Shown here: positions 34,742 to 43,655 of the stretch, in pieces | Numbering within the stretch: the first letter of the stretch is position 1 | Layout: every line of letters starts with the position of its first letter | Assembly (NCBI GenBank): GCA_001510275.1 | Contig: LFEY01000005.1 | Coordinates: 36,508-100,507 of the forward strand | Direction: 5' to 3' | From: Thaumarchaeota archaeon casp-thauma3 | Lineage (GTDB): Archaea; Thermoproteota; Nitrososphaeria; Nitrososphaerales; Nitrosopumilaceae | DNA length: 64,000 nucleotides | Program-made: the position numbers and the translations under genes | Notes under the pieces: model-generated | The model's input: the letters and a program-made list of their open reading frames with translations, nothing else | What the model was told of the DNA's origin: nothing | The model's database searches: none

Positions 34742-35818
34742 TTAAGCATCTAATCTTTTCATTGTTGCTGATAAAACAGGAACTTCTTTTGTAATAATTT
34801 TTTCAACTGCAGGAACAATGCCTATTTTAGTTTGAACGCTTTCTTCATAAATTTCGTAAATTTGATCTCTAAACAATAATTTAGTTCCAGGGAGTGCAGT
34901 AATTCCTTCATCAACAGTTCTAGGATCTGACAAATCTAAAATTAGTGTACCTTTTGTCTTTTCCTCCATCACAAATTTGATTCTGTCATAGGTGATTAAG
35001 AAATAATCACATGTTGTTGCAACAAAGATAATATCATATTTATCAAAACTAGCTAAAACTTCATCAAAGTCAATAGGGTTTCCCCCCAAAATGGTTGTAA
35101 ATCCAGTTGCGCGGTCAATTGTTCTACTTGTGACATCAAAGTTGATGTCTTTTTTCTTTAAAGCTTTTGCAACCATGGCAGCAGGCTCACCAGTGCCAAT
35201 AAGTAATACTTTTTTCTTGGAATCAAGTCCTGTTTTATCTTCTACTAATTTTATTGCAACATCACCAAGAGAAACTACATCCTTTGCAATTCCTGTTGTA
35301 TCTCTCATTCTGATAGCTAATCTAATTACACTTTCAAATAATTTATTAAGAATTTTACCAGAGACACCTGCACTCTTTGCCTTAGCTAATGATAGAATAA
35401 TTTCATCAAATATATCTTGTTTTCCTATAACTGGGGAATCTAATCCAGATGCTAAACGGAGTAGATGGAGATACACATCATCCCCTTTGTACACCTCAAG
35501 GGTTTGATCAAAATGATCAATATCATTTTGATCTAATGAAGATAAAGGTATCCAAGTATCTTTAATTTGATTTAATACAAGAGTTTTTCCTTCAGCTCTT
35601 CGTGCATCGGGAGAATCAGAAGTTTCTACGTTACTTATTAAAAAGATTTCAACTCTACTTGATGTTTGAATAATGATACATTCACTAACACCAGAAATTT
35701 TTTTGAATTCTTCACTTGCTGCAATAACATCTTTGAAAGTAAATTTTGATAATGTATGTAGAGGTATATTTTTGAAAGTGACTCTTGCATTCATTACATC
35801 AAAACTTATTTTACTCAA
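34742..35818 (-). CDS. hemA: Glutamyl-tRNA reductase-like protein lacking the catalytic Cys
   Basis: First enzyme of C5 tetrapyrrole synthesis: reduces Glu-tRNA to glutamate-1-semialdehyde. The NADPH-binding VLLIGTGEPAAMVAKAL and the LASGLDSPVIGKQDI block are clear family markers. The active-site segment normally reads STCNRTE; here it is QTSSRVE, so the thioester-forming Cys is Ser53. The nearest Cys (SECIII, residue 47) is not in register. The protein is 358 residues, shorter than the usual 400 or more, with a reduced C-terminal dimerisation helix. It follows the Ala-rich coiled-coil gene by 10 bp. Confidence 0.85.
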   Translation of the reverse strand: MSKISFDVMNARVTFKNIPLHTLSKFTFKDVIAASEEFKKISGVSECIIIQTSSRVEIFLISNVETSDSPDARRAEGKTLVLNQIKDTWIPLSSLDQNDIDHFDQTLEVYKGDDVYLHLLRLASGLDSPVIGKQDIFDEIILSLAKAKSAGVSGKILNKLFESVIRLAIRMRDTTGIAKDVVSLGDVAIKLVEDKTGLDSKKKVLLIGTGEPAAMVAKALKKKDINFDVTSRTIDRATGFTTILGGNPIDFDEVLASFDKYDIIFVATTCDYFLITYDRIKFVMEEKTKGTLILDLSDPRTVDEGITALPGTKLLFRDQIYEIYEESVQTKIGIVPAVEKIITKEVPVLSATMKRLDA

Positions 35819-35828
35819 ATCATCACCA

Positions 35829-36548
35829 TTAAGATTTTACTTTGTCTCGTCCACCTTTTGCAGTTCGGAAAACATTCATTCCGATGAAAAAATTTTCATG
35901 TAAGGATTTTAAATAAATAATATCATTTTCAGCATTTTTGATTTGTTTTTCTGTAGATTCTGGATCATTTTTGAATTTTTTAAGTCTTTGATTTGCTTCT
36001 TCTAAAAAGTCATCAATCCCACGTTCATAATTTGAAACACCACCATACTCAGGACTAAGAACATGTTCAGGAATATAATCAGGAGTTTCATCTTTGAATA
36101 TCTCAGCTTTTCTTGTAATAGATTCCTGTTCTTCTGCTGAAAGGATTGGTCGTGGGAATCGGTCTTTCTTTTCTAACCAAAATTCTGGTTCATCCATCTC
36201 TCGTCTGAAGATTTCCTCACCTTGTCTCTTAAACGTGTGATCAGGACCTTTTGTTTCATCTTCTTTTACTTCATCAGCAATTGCTTTGTATTCTGCTTCC
36301 GCTGCAGCTTCTGCTTCTTTTTTTGCAGCCTCTGCTTTTGCAATAGCTTTTTTTGCTGCAGCTTCTGCTTCTTCAGCTGCTTTAGCTGCTGCTTGTGATT
36401 TAGCTGCTGCATCAGCTACTACTTTAGATTCATCTGCTACTTTTGGAGATTCAGTTTTCGTATCTTTCTCTGCTGAGGGTTTTTCTGATGATGAATCGTC
36501 GGTAGATTTTGCTTCTACTTCAGATTCTTTTTTCTCCTCAGACATCAA
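35829..36548 (-). CDS. Ala/Glu/Lys-rich coiled-coil protein, unknown
   Basis: 239 residues. An acidic disordered N-terminus (1-45), an Ala-rich helix of about 50 residues with repeated KAEAAKKEAEAAAEA-like sequence, then a conserved-looking C-terminal half (FRREMDEPEFWLEKKDRFPR, PDYIPEHVLSPEYGG, YERGIDDFLEEANQRLKKFK). No signal peptide or membrane helix. It is the upstream gene of the hemA operon. Function unknown; binding partner of the reductase is a possibility from context only. Confidence 0.7.
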   Translation of the reverse strand: MMSEEKKESEVEAKSTDDSSSEKPSAEKDTKTESPKVADESKVVADAAAKSQAAAKAAEEAEAAAKKAIAKAEAAKKEAEAAAEAEYKAIADEVKEDETKGPDHTFKRQGEEIFRREMDEPEFWLEKKDRFPRPILSAEEQESITRKAEIFKDETPDYIPEHVLSPEYGGVSNYERGIDDFLEEANQRLKKFKNDPESTEKQIKNAENDIIYLKSLHENFFIGMNVFRTAKGGRDKVKS

Positions 36549-36640
36549 AATTTACTAAAGTTGCCTGAATTTTAATATTTTTGTGTAAGAACCCACTCAT
36601 CATTTCTTTTTTGATTACTGATTCTACAAATATCATTATG

Positions 36641-36657
36641 ATCGGTTGTAAACCGAT
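36641..36657. repeat. Hairpin ATCGGTT-GTA-AACCGAT
   Basis: Perfect 7-bp stem with a 3-nt loop, 29 bp beyond the encoded CCA of tRNA-Asp and 93 bp before the coiled-coil gene start. It may help end or process the tRNA-Asp transcript, or act as a regulator site for the hemA operon. Confidence 0.4.
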
Positions 36658-36688
36658 TTCTAGTAACTATGTTTTGTAAAAAGTATGG

Positions 36689-36763
36689 CGCCCTCGGCGG
36701 GATTTGAACACGCGTCTCAGCCGTGACAGGGCCGAATTCTAGACCGGGCTATACTACAAGGGC
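36689..36763 (-). tRNA. tRNA-Asp (GUC)
   Basis: Acceptor GCCCTTG/CGAGGGC, anticodon loop CTGTCAC, T loop TTCAAAT, discriminator G, CCA encoded (36686-36688). The T stem GCGTG/CCCGC has one mismatch (position 52 T against 62 C) where GCGGG would pair fully. No intron. Confidence 0.93.
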
Positions 36764-36859
36764 ACAAGTAGTTTAAATCAAATTGCCAGATTAAAAGTTT
36801 CTGTCACAACAAAAAATTTTGTAAAGGACTAAATTATACACGTAAAGCATTTTTCATAA

Positions 36860-36933
36860 GGGTCTATGGCGCAGCCAGGTAGCGCACCGGACTTTTAATC
36901 CGGTTGTCGAGGGTCCGAATCCCTCTAGACCCG
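36860..36933 (+). tRNA. tRNA-Lys (UUU)
   Basis: Acceptor GGGTCTA/TAGACCC, D stem GCGC/GCGC, anticodon stem CCGGA/TCCGG with loop CTTTTAA, T stem GAGGG/CCCTC. The T loop is TCCGAAT, so position 55, almost always U (pseudouridine), is C. CCA is not encoded. Divergent from tRNA-Asp. Confidence 0.93.
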
Positions 36934-36949
36934 CTACTTTTTATTTCAT

Positions 36950-38410
36950 TTATTGAATTATTTCATTAACTTGTTTTTCTAAGTCGTTAATAGCGGAATT
37001 AATCTTATTTTCTCTTTTAGTTACCATTGTTCTATAATTATTGATCATTTGAATTCTATCAGAAATCATTCTTTTTTGTTCATCATACCCTGAGGAACCA
37101 TATGATTTTCTCTCCTTTAGAGAGGAGACAACAGTTGTAGAGGAGACAATTTTTGAGACAATTTTTGGATCAACTTTAGTATCAACTACAGATTTTTTTA
37201 TTTCTGTTAAAGTTAATTTTGAAATAGGTTTTTTTGATTGATGTGCCAATTGAACCAAAATACCTGTAATTTTATGTGTTACTCGAAATGGGATTCCCTC
37301 TTGAACTAATTTTTCAGCGATATCTAATGCAATAAGATTACTTGACTCTGTAACTTTTTTCATTTGTTTTTCATTTACTTTTAATGTAAGAAGAATTGAT
37401 TTTAAAATTAATAGTGTACTAATAGATATTTTTGATGTGGACCAAATAGATGATTTTATTTGTTGTAAATCACGTCCGTAACCAGATGCTAAACCTTTGA
37501 TTGTTGTTAGAATTGCAGTCAAGTTTCCAATAACTTCAGCAGTTTTACCTCTCGTTAATTCTAAAATATCAGGATTTTTCTTTTGAGGCATTACACTTGA
37601 AGGAGATGTAAATTCATCAGCAAGTTCAATAAAAGAAAATTCAGATGTAGACCAGATAACAAAATCTTCAGATATTCTACTCAAATTAGTCATCAAAATT
37701 GAAATCATTGCAACATACTCTGCTACAAAATCACGTGTACTTGTTGCATCAATTGAATTCTCAACAACATCATCAAAACCCAACATCTTTGCAGTGCTAT
37801 GTCTATCAATTGGGATGCTCGTTCCTCCAATAGGTCCTGCACCAAGTGGACTTTGATTTACTCGTTCAAAGGTTCCATAAAGTCGTTGAAAATCTCTGGA
37901 TAAAACATCGGCATGTGCTAAAAGATAATGAGAAAATAGGCCTGCTTGAGCTTGTTGAAGATGAGTGTAAAGAGGCATGATTGTTTTTTGGTGATTTTTA
38001 GCCACAGAAACAAGGGCTTCAATAGTATCTAGAATACAATTACAAATAATGTTGATATCATCTCTAATTTTCATTCGAATATCTAAAGCAACCTGATCAT
38101 TACGCGACCTTGCAGTATGCATTTTTCCTCCACTTTCCATGCCAGCCTTTTTGATGACTAGTAATTCGATTAATTCATGAATATCTTCTGCTCCAGATGA
38201 TGAATTGAATTTTTCTTTTTTTAATTGCTTTAAAGCCGATAAGATCTTTTTTGCATCATTTTTTGTAATGATGTTATTTTGATATAGCATCAAAGTGTGA
38301 GCTTGGCTGCCAACAATATCATAAAGTGCAATTTCAAAATCATCATCTATTGATGAGACATAGTCTAAAGTAATATCACTCAAATCATTACCAAGACGTG
38401 AACGATACAT
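36950..38410 (-). CDS. argH: Argininosuccinate lyase
   Basis: Splits argininosuccinate to arginine and fumarate. The fumarase-superfamily signature SSVMPQKKNPD with the catalytic Ser loop, plus GAEDIHELIE and HTARSRNDQVA, identifies it. I take ATG 38410 (MYRSRLG...) as the start. The frame is open 51 bp further, but that part lies under the divergent promoter. About 486 residues, with a C-terminal extension. Fumarate released could feed SDH encoded nearby. Confidence 0.95.
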   Translation of the reverse strand: MYRSRLGNDLSDITLDYVSSIDDDFEIALYDIVGSQAHTLMLYQNNIITKNDAKKILSALKQLKKEKFNSSSGAEDIHELIELLVIKKAGMESGGKMHTARSRNDQVALDIRMKIRDDINIICNCILDTIEALVSVAKNHQKTIMPLYTHLQQAQAGLFSHYLLAHADVLSRDFQRLYGTFERVNQSPLGAGPIGGTSIPIDRHSTAKMLGFDDVVENSIDATSTRDFVAEYVAMISILMTNLSRISEDFVIWSTSEFSFIELADEFTSPSSVMPQKKNPDILELTRGKTAEVIGNLTAILTTIKGLASGYGRDLQQIKSSIWSTSKISISTLLILKSILLTLKVNEKQMKKVTESSNLIALDIAEKLVQEGIPFRVTHKITGILVQLAHQSKKPISKLTLTEIKKSVVDTKVDPKIVSKIVSSTTVVSSLKERKSYGSSGYDEQKRMISDRIQMINNYRTMVTKRENKINSAINDLEKQVNEIIQ

Positions 38411-38430
38411 TACATAAGATTCTAAAATGG

Positions 38431-38439
38431 TTATATATA
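38431..38439. promoter_or_regulatory. Shared TATA element between argH and DUF59 genes
   Basis: The symmetric ttatatata lies about 21-29 bp before ATG 38460 on the plus strand and about the same distance from ATG 38410 on the minus strand. It can serve both divergent leaderless genes. Confidence 0.5.
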
Positions 38440-38459
38440 GCATCGACGCTTTTGCCGAC

Positions 38460-38798
38460 ATGAGTCAAGACATCAAACATCTTCGAGTAAAAATATTCGA
38501 TAAATTATCAAAGATTGTGGATCCAGAAATTAACACGTCAATTGTTGAATTAGAATTGATTGATGAGGTTGATATTAATAATAATGATGTAAAAGTTGAC
38601 TTACATCTTACTAGTCCATTCTGTCCAGCAGTATTTGGTTTTAAGATTTGTCAGGATATTCATGATAATCTTTTGGCAGTAGATGGAGTAGATGATGTTA
38701 AAGTAAATGTTTCAAATCACTTTATGGCCGAACAGATCAATAATCAAGTAAACAATAGTCCAAATCCAAAAAAACCAGGGTTAACTTCTAAATCCTAG
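38460..38798 (+). CDS. MIP18/DUF59-family Fe-S assembly protein
   Basis: 112 residues from ATG 38460. IVDPEINTSIVELELIDEV and LTSPFCPAVFGF match the SufT/MIP18 fold, whose Cys in PFCP is implicated in cluster transfer. It neighbours the Fe-S-rich SDH operon. Its 3' end overlaps sdhB by 18 bp (convergent). The longer frame from 38427 runs through the TATA element and is rejected. Confidence 0.85.
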   Translation: MSQDIKHLRVKIFDKLSKIVDPEINTSIVELELIDEVDINNNDVKVDLHLTSPFCPAVFGFKICQDIHDNLLAVDGVDDVKVNVSNHFMAEQINNQVNNSPNPKKPGLTSKS

Positions 38799-39548
38799 TA
38801 AATAACCTCGAAGTAATTGTATTCCCATTGCTGGATCAACACCTTTCGGGCATACTTGACTACAAGAACCAGCAAAATGGCATCTCCATATACCATGAGA
38901 TTCATCAATTATCTTTAGTCTAGAATCCTTACCCTTGTCTCTACTATCTGCAACATATCTATACGCTTGAGCTAATGCTTGTGGTCCAACAAACGAAGAA
39001 TCTGTTGCCATTGTAGGGCATGCAGAATTACATAAACCACATTTGATACAGTTAGCAAATTGAATATATTGTTCTACTTCTTTAGGAGATTGTAAAAATT
39101 CTTTTTCGTCAGATTCTATTTCTGTATCATCTCGGATAAGATATGGTTTGATTTTTTGATGAGTGTCAAACAATCTTTCAAACTTTACTGCCAAATCACG
39201 GATAATTGGAAAGTTGTTCATGGGTTCAACTGTAACAACATCAGAATTTAATTCACTAATTTTTGTAAAACAGGCAAGTCTTGGTTTTCCGTTAATTATC
39301 ATTCCACACGAACCACATGTAGCTTGTCTACAAGAGTAACGAACTGCTACTGAATGATCAAAGTATTTTTTGACCTCAAGGATTGCCTCTAGAACAGTTG
39401 TCCATTTCTCACATGGAACAGTAAACTCCATGAACATACTTGAATCATCATGTTCAGGATTGTATCTTGCAATCCTAAGTGTAATTGATTTTGAAGAAGA
39501 TACTGGTGTTGATATTTGTTCATCTGCAATACTAGATACCTGTGCCAA
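38781..39548 (-). CDS. sdhB: Succinate dehydrogenase iron-sulphur subunit
   Basis: Relays electrons from FAD to quinone. Motifs are 2Fe-2S YSCRQATCGSCGM with a later Cys (ACF), 4Fe-4S CIKCGLCNSACP, and CHFAGSCSQVCPKG for the third cluster. 255 residues with a short Ser-rich N-terminal extension. Last gene of the order A-C-D-B. Confidence 0.94.
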   Translation of the reverse strand: MAQVSSIADEQISTPVSSSKSITLRIARYNPEHDDSSMFMEFTVPCEKWTTVLEAILEVKKYFDHSVAVRYSCRQATCGSCGMIINGKPRLACFTKISELNSDVVTVEPMNNFPIIRDLAVKFERLFDTHQKIKPYLIRDDTEIESDEKEFLQSPKEVEQYIQFANCIKCGLCNSACPTMATDSSFVGPQALAQAYRYVADSRDKGKDSRLKIIDESHGIWRCHFAGSCSQVCPKGVDPAMGIQLLRGYLLGFRS

Positions 39549-39550
39549 TT

Positions 39551-39907
39551 CTATACCATCCCCATGTTAGTCATAATAATTGTTCTTGAACCATATGCTA
39601 TCAATCCAATCATTGCAACAACACAACCATAAGAAACAGCTTTTTCGTAAATTCTTCCTTGTTTTAATTCCAACAAAATAACTCTAAGACCATTAAATCC
39701 ATGAACTGAAAGCAAGATGAGGATTAATTCCAGCATTACAGCATATGGAACAAATTTGTAGTTAGCAAGAACACTCTCAAATTCTAAGGATTCTGCAAAT
39801 CCCTGCGTAAGACGCATCAAAATATGAACTGCTACTAGTGCTACTGCTGCTATCGCAGTTCCATAGTGAATTTTCATGATCGTGCTTTCTCTCATCTTAT
39901 TCACCAA
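39551..39907 (-). CDS. sdhD: Succinate dehydrogenase membrane subunit D
   Basis: 118 residues with three predicted helices; HGFNGLRVILLE near residue 68 carries a His typical of the haem/quinone site. Starts 11 bp inside sdhC and is followed by sdhB after 2 bp. Identity rests on membrane topology and operon position. Confidence 0.85.
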   Translation of the reverse strand: MVNKMRESTIMKIHYGTAIAAVALVAVHILMRLTQGFAESLEFESVLANYKFVPYAVMLELILILLSVHGFNGLRVILLELKQGRIYEKAVSYGCVVAMIGLIAYGSRTIIMTNMGMV

Positions 39908-40328
39908 ACATTACCGCTAGCCCATACATCATTGCAGCTGCTGCAAGAACAATTGAGGAGTAGATACCTATCTTGTGTCTATAGTTTTGAGATGCTGGTT
40001 CATAAGGGTAATCAGGTCTAGCAGGTTTTCCTACACCAATTCCTCCGTATCCTAACATCACCCTAACTCCATTAACAGTATGAAATACACACATTCCAAT
40101 TACAATTGCTAAAATAATATGTCCCTCAAGGGTTTGTGTCATCTGCATCATTTCATCCCAACCAACTTGACCACGAAGAATATTACTCGTTTCATAAATG
40201 TGAGCTATAAAATATGCCAAGAGTCCCAATCCACTTAATCGCATTAACCAATATGCAACTCTTTCAATCCCATAGCGAGTTGGATTGAACATTCCTCCAA
40301 TGCCTTCTTTATGTTCGTCTTGAGTCAT
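39897..40328 (-). CDS. sdhC: Succinate dehydrogenase membrane subunit C
   Basis: 143 residues, three helices. LLAYFIAHIYETSNI and VFHTVNGVRVMLGYGG give the haem-ligand and quinone-site histidines of cytochrome b556-type subunits. Abuts sdhA. Confidence 0.87.
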   Translation of the reverse strand: MTQDEHKEGIGGMFNPTRYGIERVAYWLMRLSGLGLLAYFIAHIYETSNILRGQVGWDEMMQMTQTLEGHIILAIVIGMCVFHTVNGVRVMLGYGGIGVGKPARPDYPYEPASQNYRHKIGIYSSIVLAAAAMMYGLAVMFGE

Positions 40329-42041
40329 CTAATACTTCCTTTCAACTGGCTTGTACTTAGTAATTGTGACTGGATGTGTTTTCATAATTGGTTCATTTGG
40401 ATCATAATAAACAAGTGTATGATGTAAAAAGTTCACATCATCACGTTTAGGATAATCAGTTCTTGCATGTGCACCACGAGATTCTTTTCTGTTAATTGCA
40501 CCAAGCAATACAATCTCAGCTACCCTAAACATAGAATCAAGTTCCATGACATTTGAAAAGTTAGTATTATACTCTTTTGCCTGGTCATCAACATGTTTCC
40601 AAGTCTGTGTTTTTAGCTCACGAATCTTTTTGAGACCTGCAACTAAATCAGTTTCATTTCTGTAGACATATGCCTTTTCACTCATAGTGTCAGTAAGCTG
40701 TTGTCTAATTTCATATGGATTTACATCACCATTTCCTCTAAATATTCCATCATAGATTCTCTTTTCTTCTGCTTCAACCAAATGATGAGGCCAAGGATTT
40801 GATGGGGTGCCCTTTTGAATATACTCCACTGCCAATTCTCCAGTAATTTTACCCCAAACTATGCATTCAGAGGTTGAATTTGCGCCTAAGCGATTTGAGC
40901 CATGAACACTATTACAAGCAACCTCACCTGCAGCCCAAACTCCTTGTATTTCTGTTGCACCTTGAATATCAGTATGAAGTCCACCCATCATATAATGACA
41001 AACAGGTCTAACATCAAGTAATTCTTTAGCAGGATCAATACCAGAAAATTTGATAGATATTTCTCTAATTCCACCTAATTTCTCTTTAATCGTTTCATCT
41101 CCAATATGTCGTAAATCAAGTTTCATACAATCAGCCCCAGTTTCATGTTTGAACCCACGACCTTCTTGAATTTCTGTCATCATTGATCTTGATACAATAT
41201 CACGTGGAGCTAATTCCATTTTACTTTCAGCATAGTTTTTCATAAATCGTTCACCTTGGTTGTTAAGCAGATAAGCACCTTCTCCCCTTGCACCTTCTGT
41301 AATCAAAATTCCAGATGGTAAAATTCCTGTTGGATGAAATTGCACAAACTCCATATCTTTTAGTGCCATACCAGCACGTAACCCCATATCCAAACCATCT
41401 GGAGTTGATGATAGGGAGTAAGTTGAAAAGCTGTACAATCGTCCAGCGCCGCCAGTTGCAATGATAAGAGCTTTACCTTTGATTGTGTAAAATGTACCAG
41501 AAGATAGTTCTATTGCAGTAAGTCCCATGAATCGTTTTCCATCATGAATAATGGATGTTGCAAACCATTCGTTAAGATATTCAATATTTTCATATTTCTG
41601 ACATGTGTCATACAAGGTCTGCATTTCAAAGAATCCAACTTTATCTGATGCATAAGTTGCTCTTGGAAAACTATAACCACCAAAGTTTCTTTGATCAATT
41701 CTACCATCATCTTTTCTAGACCAGGGCATTCCCCAATGTTCTAATTGATAGATTTCTTTTGGTATCTCTACACAAAGTTTTTCAGCAACATCTTGGTCTG
41801 CTAGAAAGTCACTCCCTTTTACAGTATCATAAATATGTGATTCAATAGTATCACCTTCATCTTCACAAATCACTGCTGCAGTTCCTCCTTCTGCAGATAC
41901 AGAATGAGAACGCATAACTTGTAATTTTGAAACAATGCCGATTTTGAGATTTGGTCCCTTTTTTGCAGCCGCTATTGCGGCTCTTAATCCAGCAAGACCA
42001 GAACCACAAATTATTAAATCAAATTCGATAGAATCGACCAT
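40329..42041 (-). CDS. sdhA: Succinate dehydrogenase flavoprotein subunit
   Basis: Oxidises succinate to fumarate, also a step of the 4-hydroxybutyrate half of the carbon cycle run through succinate. FAD-binding GSGLAGLRAAIAA, the covalent-FAD histidine segment HSVSAEGGTAAV, QFHPTG, TEGARGEGAYLLN and RLGANSTSECIVWG are present. 570 residues. First gene of the operon. A TATA-like element (gggttaaatatg, 42067-42078) lies about 26 bp upstream. Confidence 0.95.
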   Translation of the reverse strand: MVDSIEFDLIICGSGLAGLRAAIAAAKKGPNLKIGIVSKLQVMRSHSVSAEGGTAAVICEDEGDTIESHIYDTVKGSDFLADQDVAEKLCVEIPKEIYQLEHWGMPWSRKDDGRIDQRNFGGYSFPRATYASDKVGFFEMQTLYDTCQKYENIEYLNEWFATSIIHDGKRFMGLTAIELSSGTFYTIKGKALIIATGGAGRLYSFSTYSLSSTPDGLDMGLRAGMALKDMEFVQFHPTGILPSGILITEGARGEGAYLLNNQGERFMKNYAESKMELAPRDIVSRSMMTEIQEGRGFKHETGADCMKLDLRHIGDETIKEKLGGIREISIKFSGIDPAKELLDVRPVCHYMMGGLHTDIQGATEIQGVWAAGEVACNSVHGSNRLGANSTSECIVWGKITGELAVEYIQKGTPSNPWPHHLVEAEEKRIYDGIFRGNGDVNPYEIRQQLTDTMSEKAYVYRNETDLVAGLKKIRELKTQTWKHVDDQAKEYNTNFSNVMELDSMFRVAEIVLLGAINRKESRGAHARTDYPKRDDVNFLHHTLVYYDPNEPIMKTHPVTITKYKPVERKY

Positions 42042-42114
42042 TTTTCAGACAAAGTTGCTTTGAGTGGGTTAAATATGTAGTAATTGAGAGGTGCGATTCC
42101 AAATATTAAAATAT

Positions 42115-42138
42115 ATCACTAGTGATATCACTAGTGAT
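42115..42138. promoter_or_regulatory. Tandem palindromic operator (2 x ATCACTAGTGAT) over the PadR start
   Basis: Two perfect 12-bp palindromes lie end to end (42115-42126, 42127-42138). The second covers the ATG of the PadR-type gene at 42137. An AT-rich TATA-like tattaaaatata lies just upstream. This is the layout expected for autorepression by a winged-helix dimer, and it occupies the region divergent to sdhA. Confidence 0.75.
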
Positions 42139-42646
42139 GATTTCTGAGTGGTTTCAGAGAGTGGGAAGTTCAATTCCTAGAGGATTTTCAAGATATTTCA
42201 TTTTAGAGTTATTGAAAAAGAAAACTCATACTGGAAAAGAGATCATCGATTATGCAGTTGAACAAAGTAACGGAATTTGGAAACCATCTCCAGGATTGAT
42301 CTATCCATTGTTAGGTAGATTACTAGATGAAGGATTAATTGAAGAAACTAAAGATGGAAGATATCAACTAACAAAAAAAGGAACAGAAACGGCAGATGAT
42401 GTAGATAAGATAAACGATATTGTTAGAAAGCAATTAGAGGTTTTATTTAGACTAGGTAATGCAGGAAGATTTGTTGCCATAGATCTATTAGAAAAGATTT
42501 CATCGATGGGTTCTATCCTAAGTTCAAATTTTGCTCATATGACTGATGAAGAGACAAAGAAATACAAGCAATTTCTTGAATCAGAATTAAAGAAAATTCA
42601 AGGAAATGAAGTAAAGAAAAAAGGTAAAGAAATTAAGATTGAATAG
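42137..42646 (+). CDS. PadR-family transcriptional regulator
   Basis: 169 residues from ATG 42137. PadR winged helix: RYFILELLKKKTHTGKEIIDY, SPGLIYPLLGRLLDEGLIEE (recognition helix and wing) and YQLTKKG. The C-terminal about 80 residues form an amphipathic helix for dimerisation. GTG 42122 is also in frame but lies inside the operator. It probably represses itself; control of the divergent SDH operon is possible. The effector is unknown. Confidence 0.88.
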   Translation: MISEWFQRVGSSIPRGFSRYFILELLKKKTHTGKEIIDYAVEQSNGIWKPSPGLIYPLLGRLLDEGLIEETKDGRYQLTKKGTETADDVDKINDIVRKQLEVLFRLGNAGRFVAIDLLEKISSMGSILSSNFAHMTDEETKKYKQFLESELKKIQGNEVKKKGKEIKIE

Positions 42647-42762
42647 TAATATAGAAAAATTACTTTGATAGTTTCTTAAAGAATCAAACCCAGAAAATAT
42701 CTAAAATAATATAGAATAATTTTTGATTAAAATCATAAATAATTCAGAGAGAGAATACAATT

Positions 42763-43629
42763 ATGAAAAATTTGAAAAACAGATTAAAATCAAAAAAACC
42801 ACTTGTCATTCCAGGAGTTTATGATGCATTAGGTGCAAAAATTGCCCAAAAAGTTGGATTTGAGGCAATGTTCCAAACAGGTTATGGAACATCTGCAAGT
42901 CTATTTGGAATGCCAGATTATGGATTTATTGGGGCTACAGAAACAGTAGATAATGCGAGACGTATATGCAGATCAGTTTCAGTACCTGTAATCGTAGATT
43001 CAGATACAGGATATGGAAATGCCTTGAGTGTATGGAAAGTAGTAAAGGAGTTAGAATCAGCAGGAGCTGCAGGGATTTTTCTCGAAGATCAAAGATGGCC
43101 TAAAAGATGTGGACACATGCAAGGAAAAGAAGTAATTACACAAGAAGAATATACTGAAAAATTATCAGCCGCACTTGATGCAAGAGAAAGCAAAGATTTC
43201 ATAATTGTTGCAAGAACAGATGCAAGAGCTACTGAAGGATTAGATGCAGCTATTGAACGTGGAAAACAAAATAAGAAAACAGGGGCAGATGCAATATTTG
43301 TAGAAGCCCCAAGATCATTAGATGAAATGAAAAGGATTGGAAAAGAGATCAATGCCCCATTGGTTGCAAACATGATTGAAGGTGGAGCTACACCATTGAG
43401 TCCAGCTGGAACATTAAACAAGATGGGATTTAAAATAATTCTCTACCCGCTATCTGTTTTGTATGCTAATACATTTGCAACTATGAACATTCTAAAAGAG
43501 TTAAAGAAGTCAGGAAATACCACAAAATATAAACAAAAAGTTGTGAATTTTGATCAGTTTAATGATTTAGTTGAGCTACCAAAGTTCAGAAAGATGGAAA
43601 AGAAGTTTAGGTTTTTAAAAAGAGAATAA
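42763..43629 (+). CDS. Isocitrate lyase/PEP mutase-family enzyme (methylisocitrate lyase-like)
   Basis: PEP-mutase/ICL barrel of 288 residues. The catalytic loop KRCGHMQGKEV (KRCGH), metal-binding VDSDTGYGNAL and LEDQ, and VARTDARA follow the family. It could be a 2-methylisocitrate lyase, an oxaloacetate decarboxylase or a related C-C lyase; motifs do not choose. No methylcitrate synthase gene is nearby. Own promoter expected in the 116-bp gap after the PadR gene. Confidence 0.82.
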   Translation: MKNLKNRLKSKKPLVIPGVYDALGAKIAQKVGFEAMFQTGYGTSASLFGMPDYGFIGATETVDNARRICRSVSVPVIVDSDTGYGNALSVWKVVKELESAGAAGIFLEDQRWPKRCGHMQGKEVITQEEYTEKLSAALDARESKDFIIVARTDARATEGLDAAIERGKQNKKTGADAIFVEAPRSLDEMKRIGKEINAPLVANMIEGGATPLSPAGTLNKMGFKIILYPLSVLYANTFATMNILKELKKSGNTTKYKQKVVNFDQFNDLVELPKFRKMEKKFRFLKRE

Positions 43630-43655
43630 AAGAAAAAATTTCAAGTAAAGTATAG

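Noticed and set aside
42122..42136. GTG 42122 as the PadR start
   Set aside because: It lies inside the tandem palindrome and too close to the TATA-like element; ATG 42137 matches the family N-terminus (MISEWFQR).
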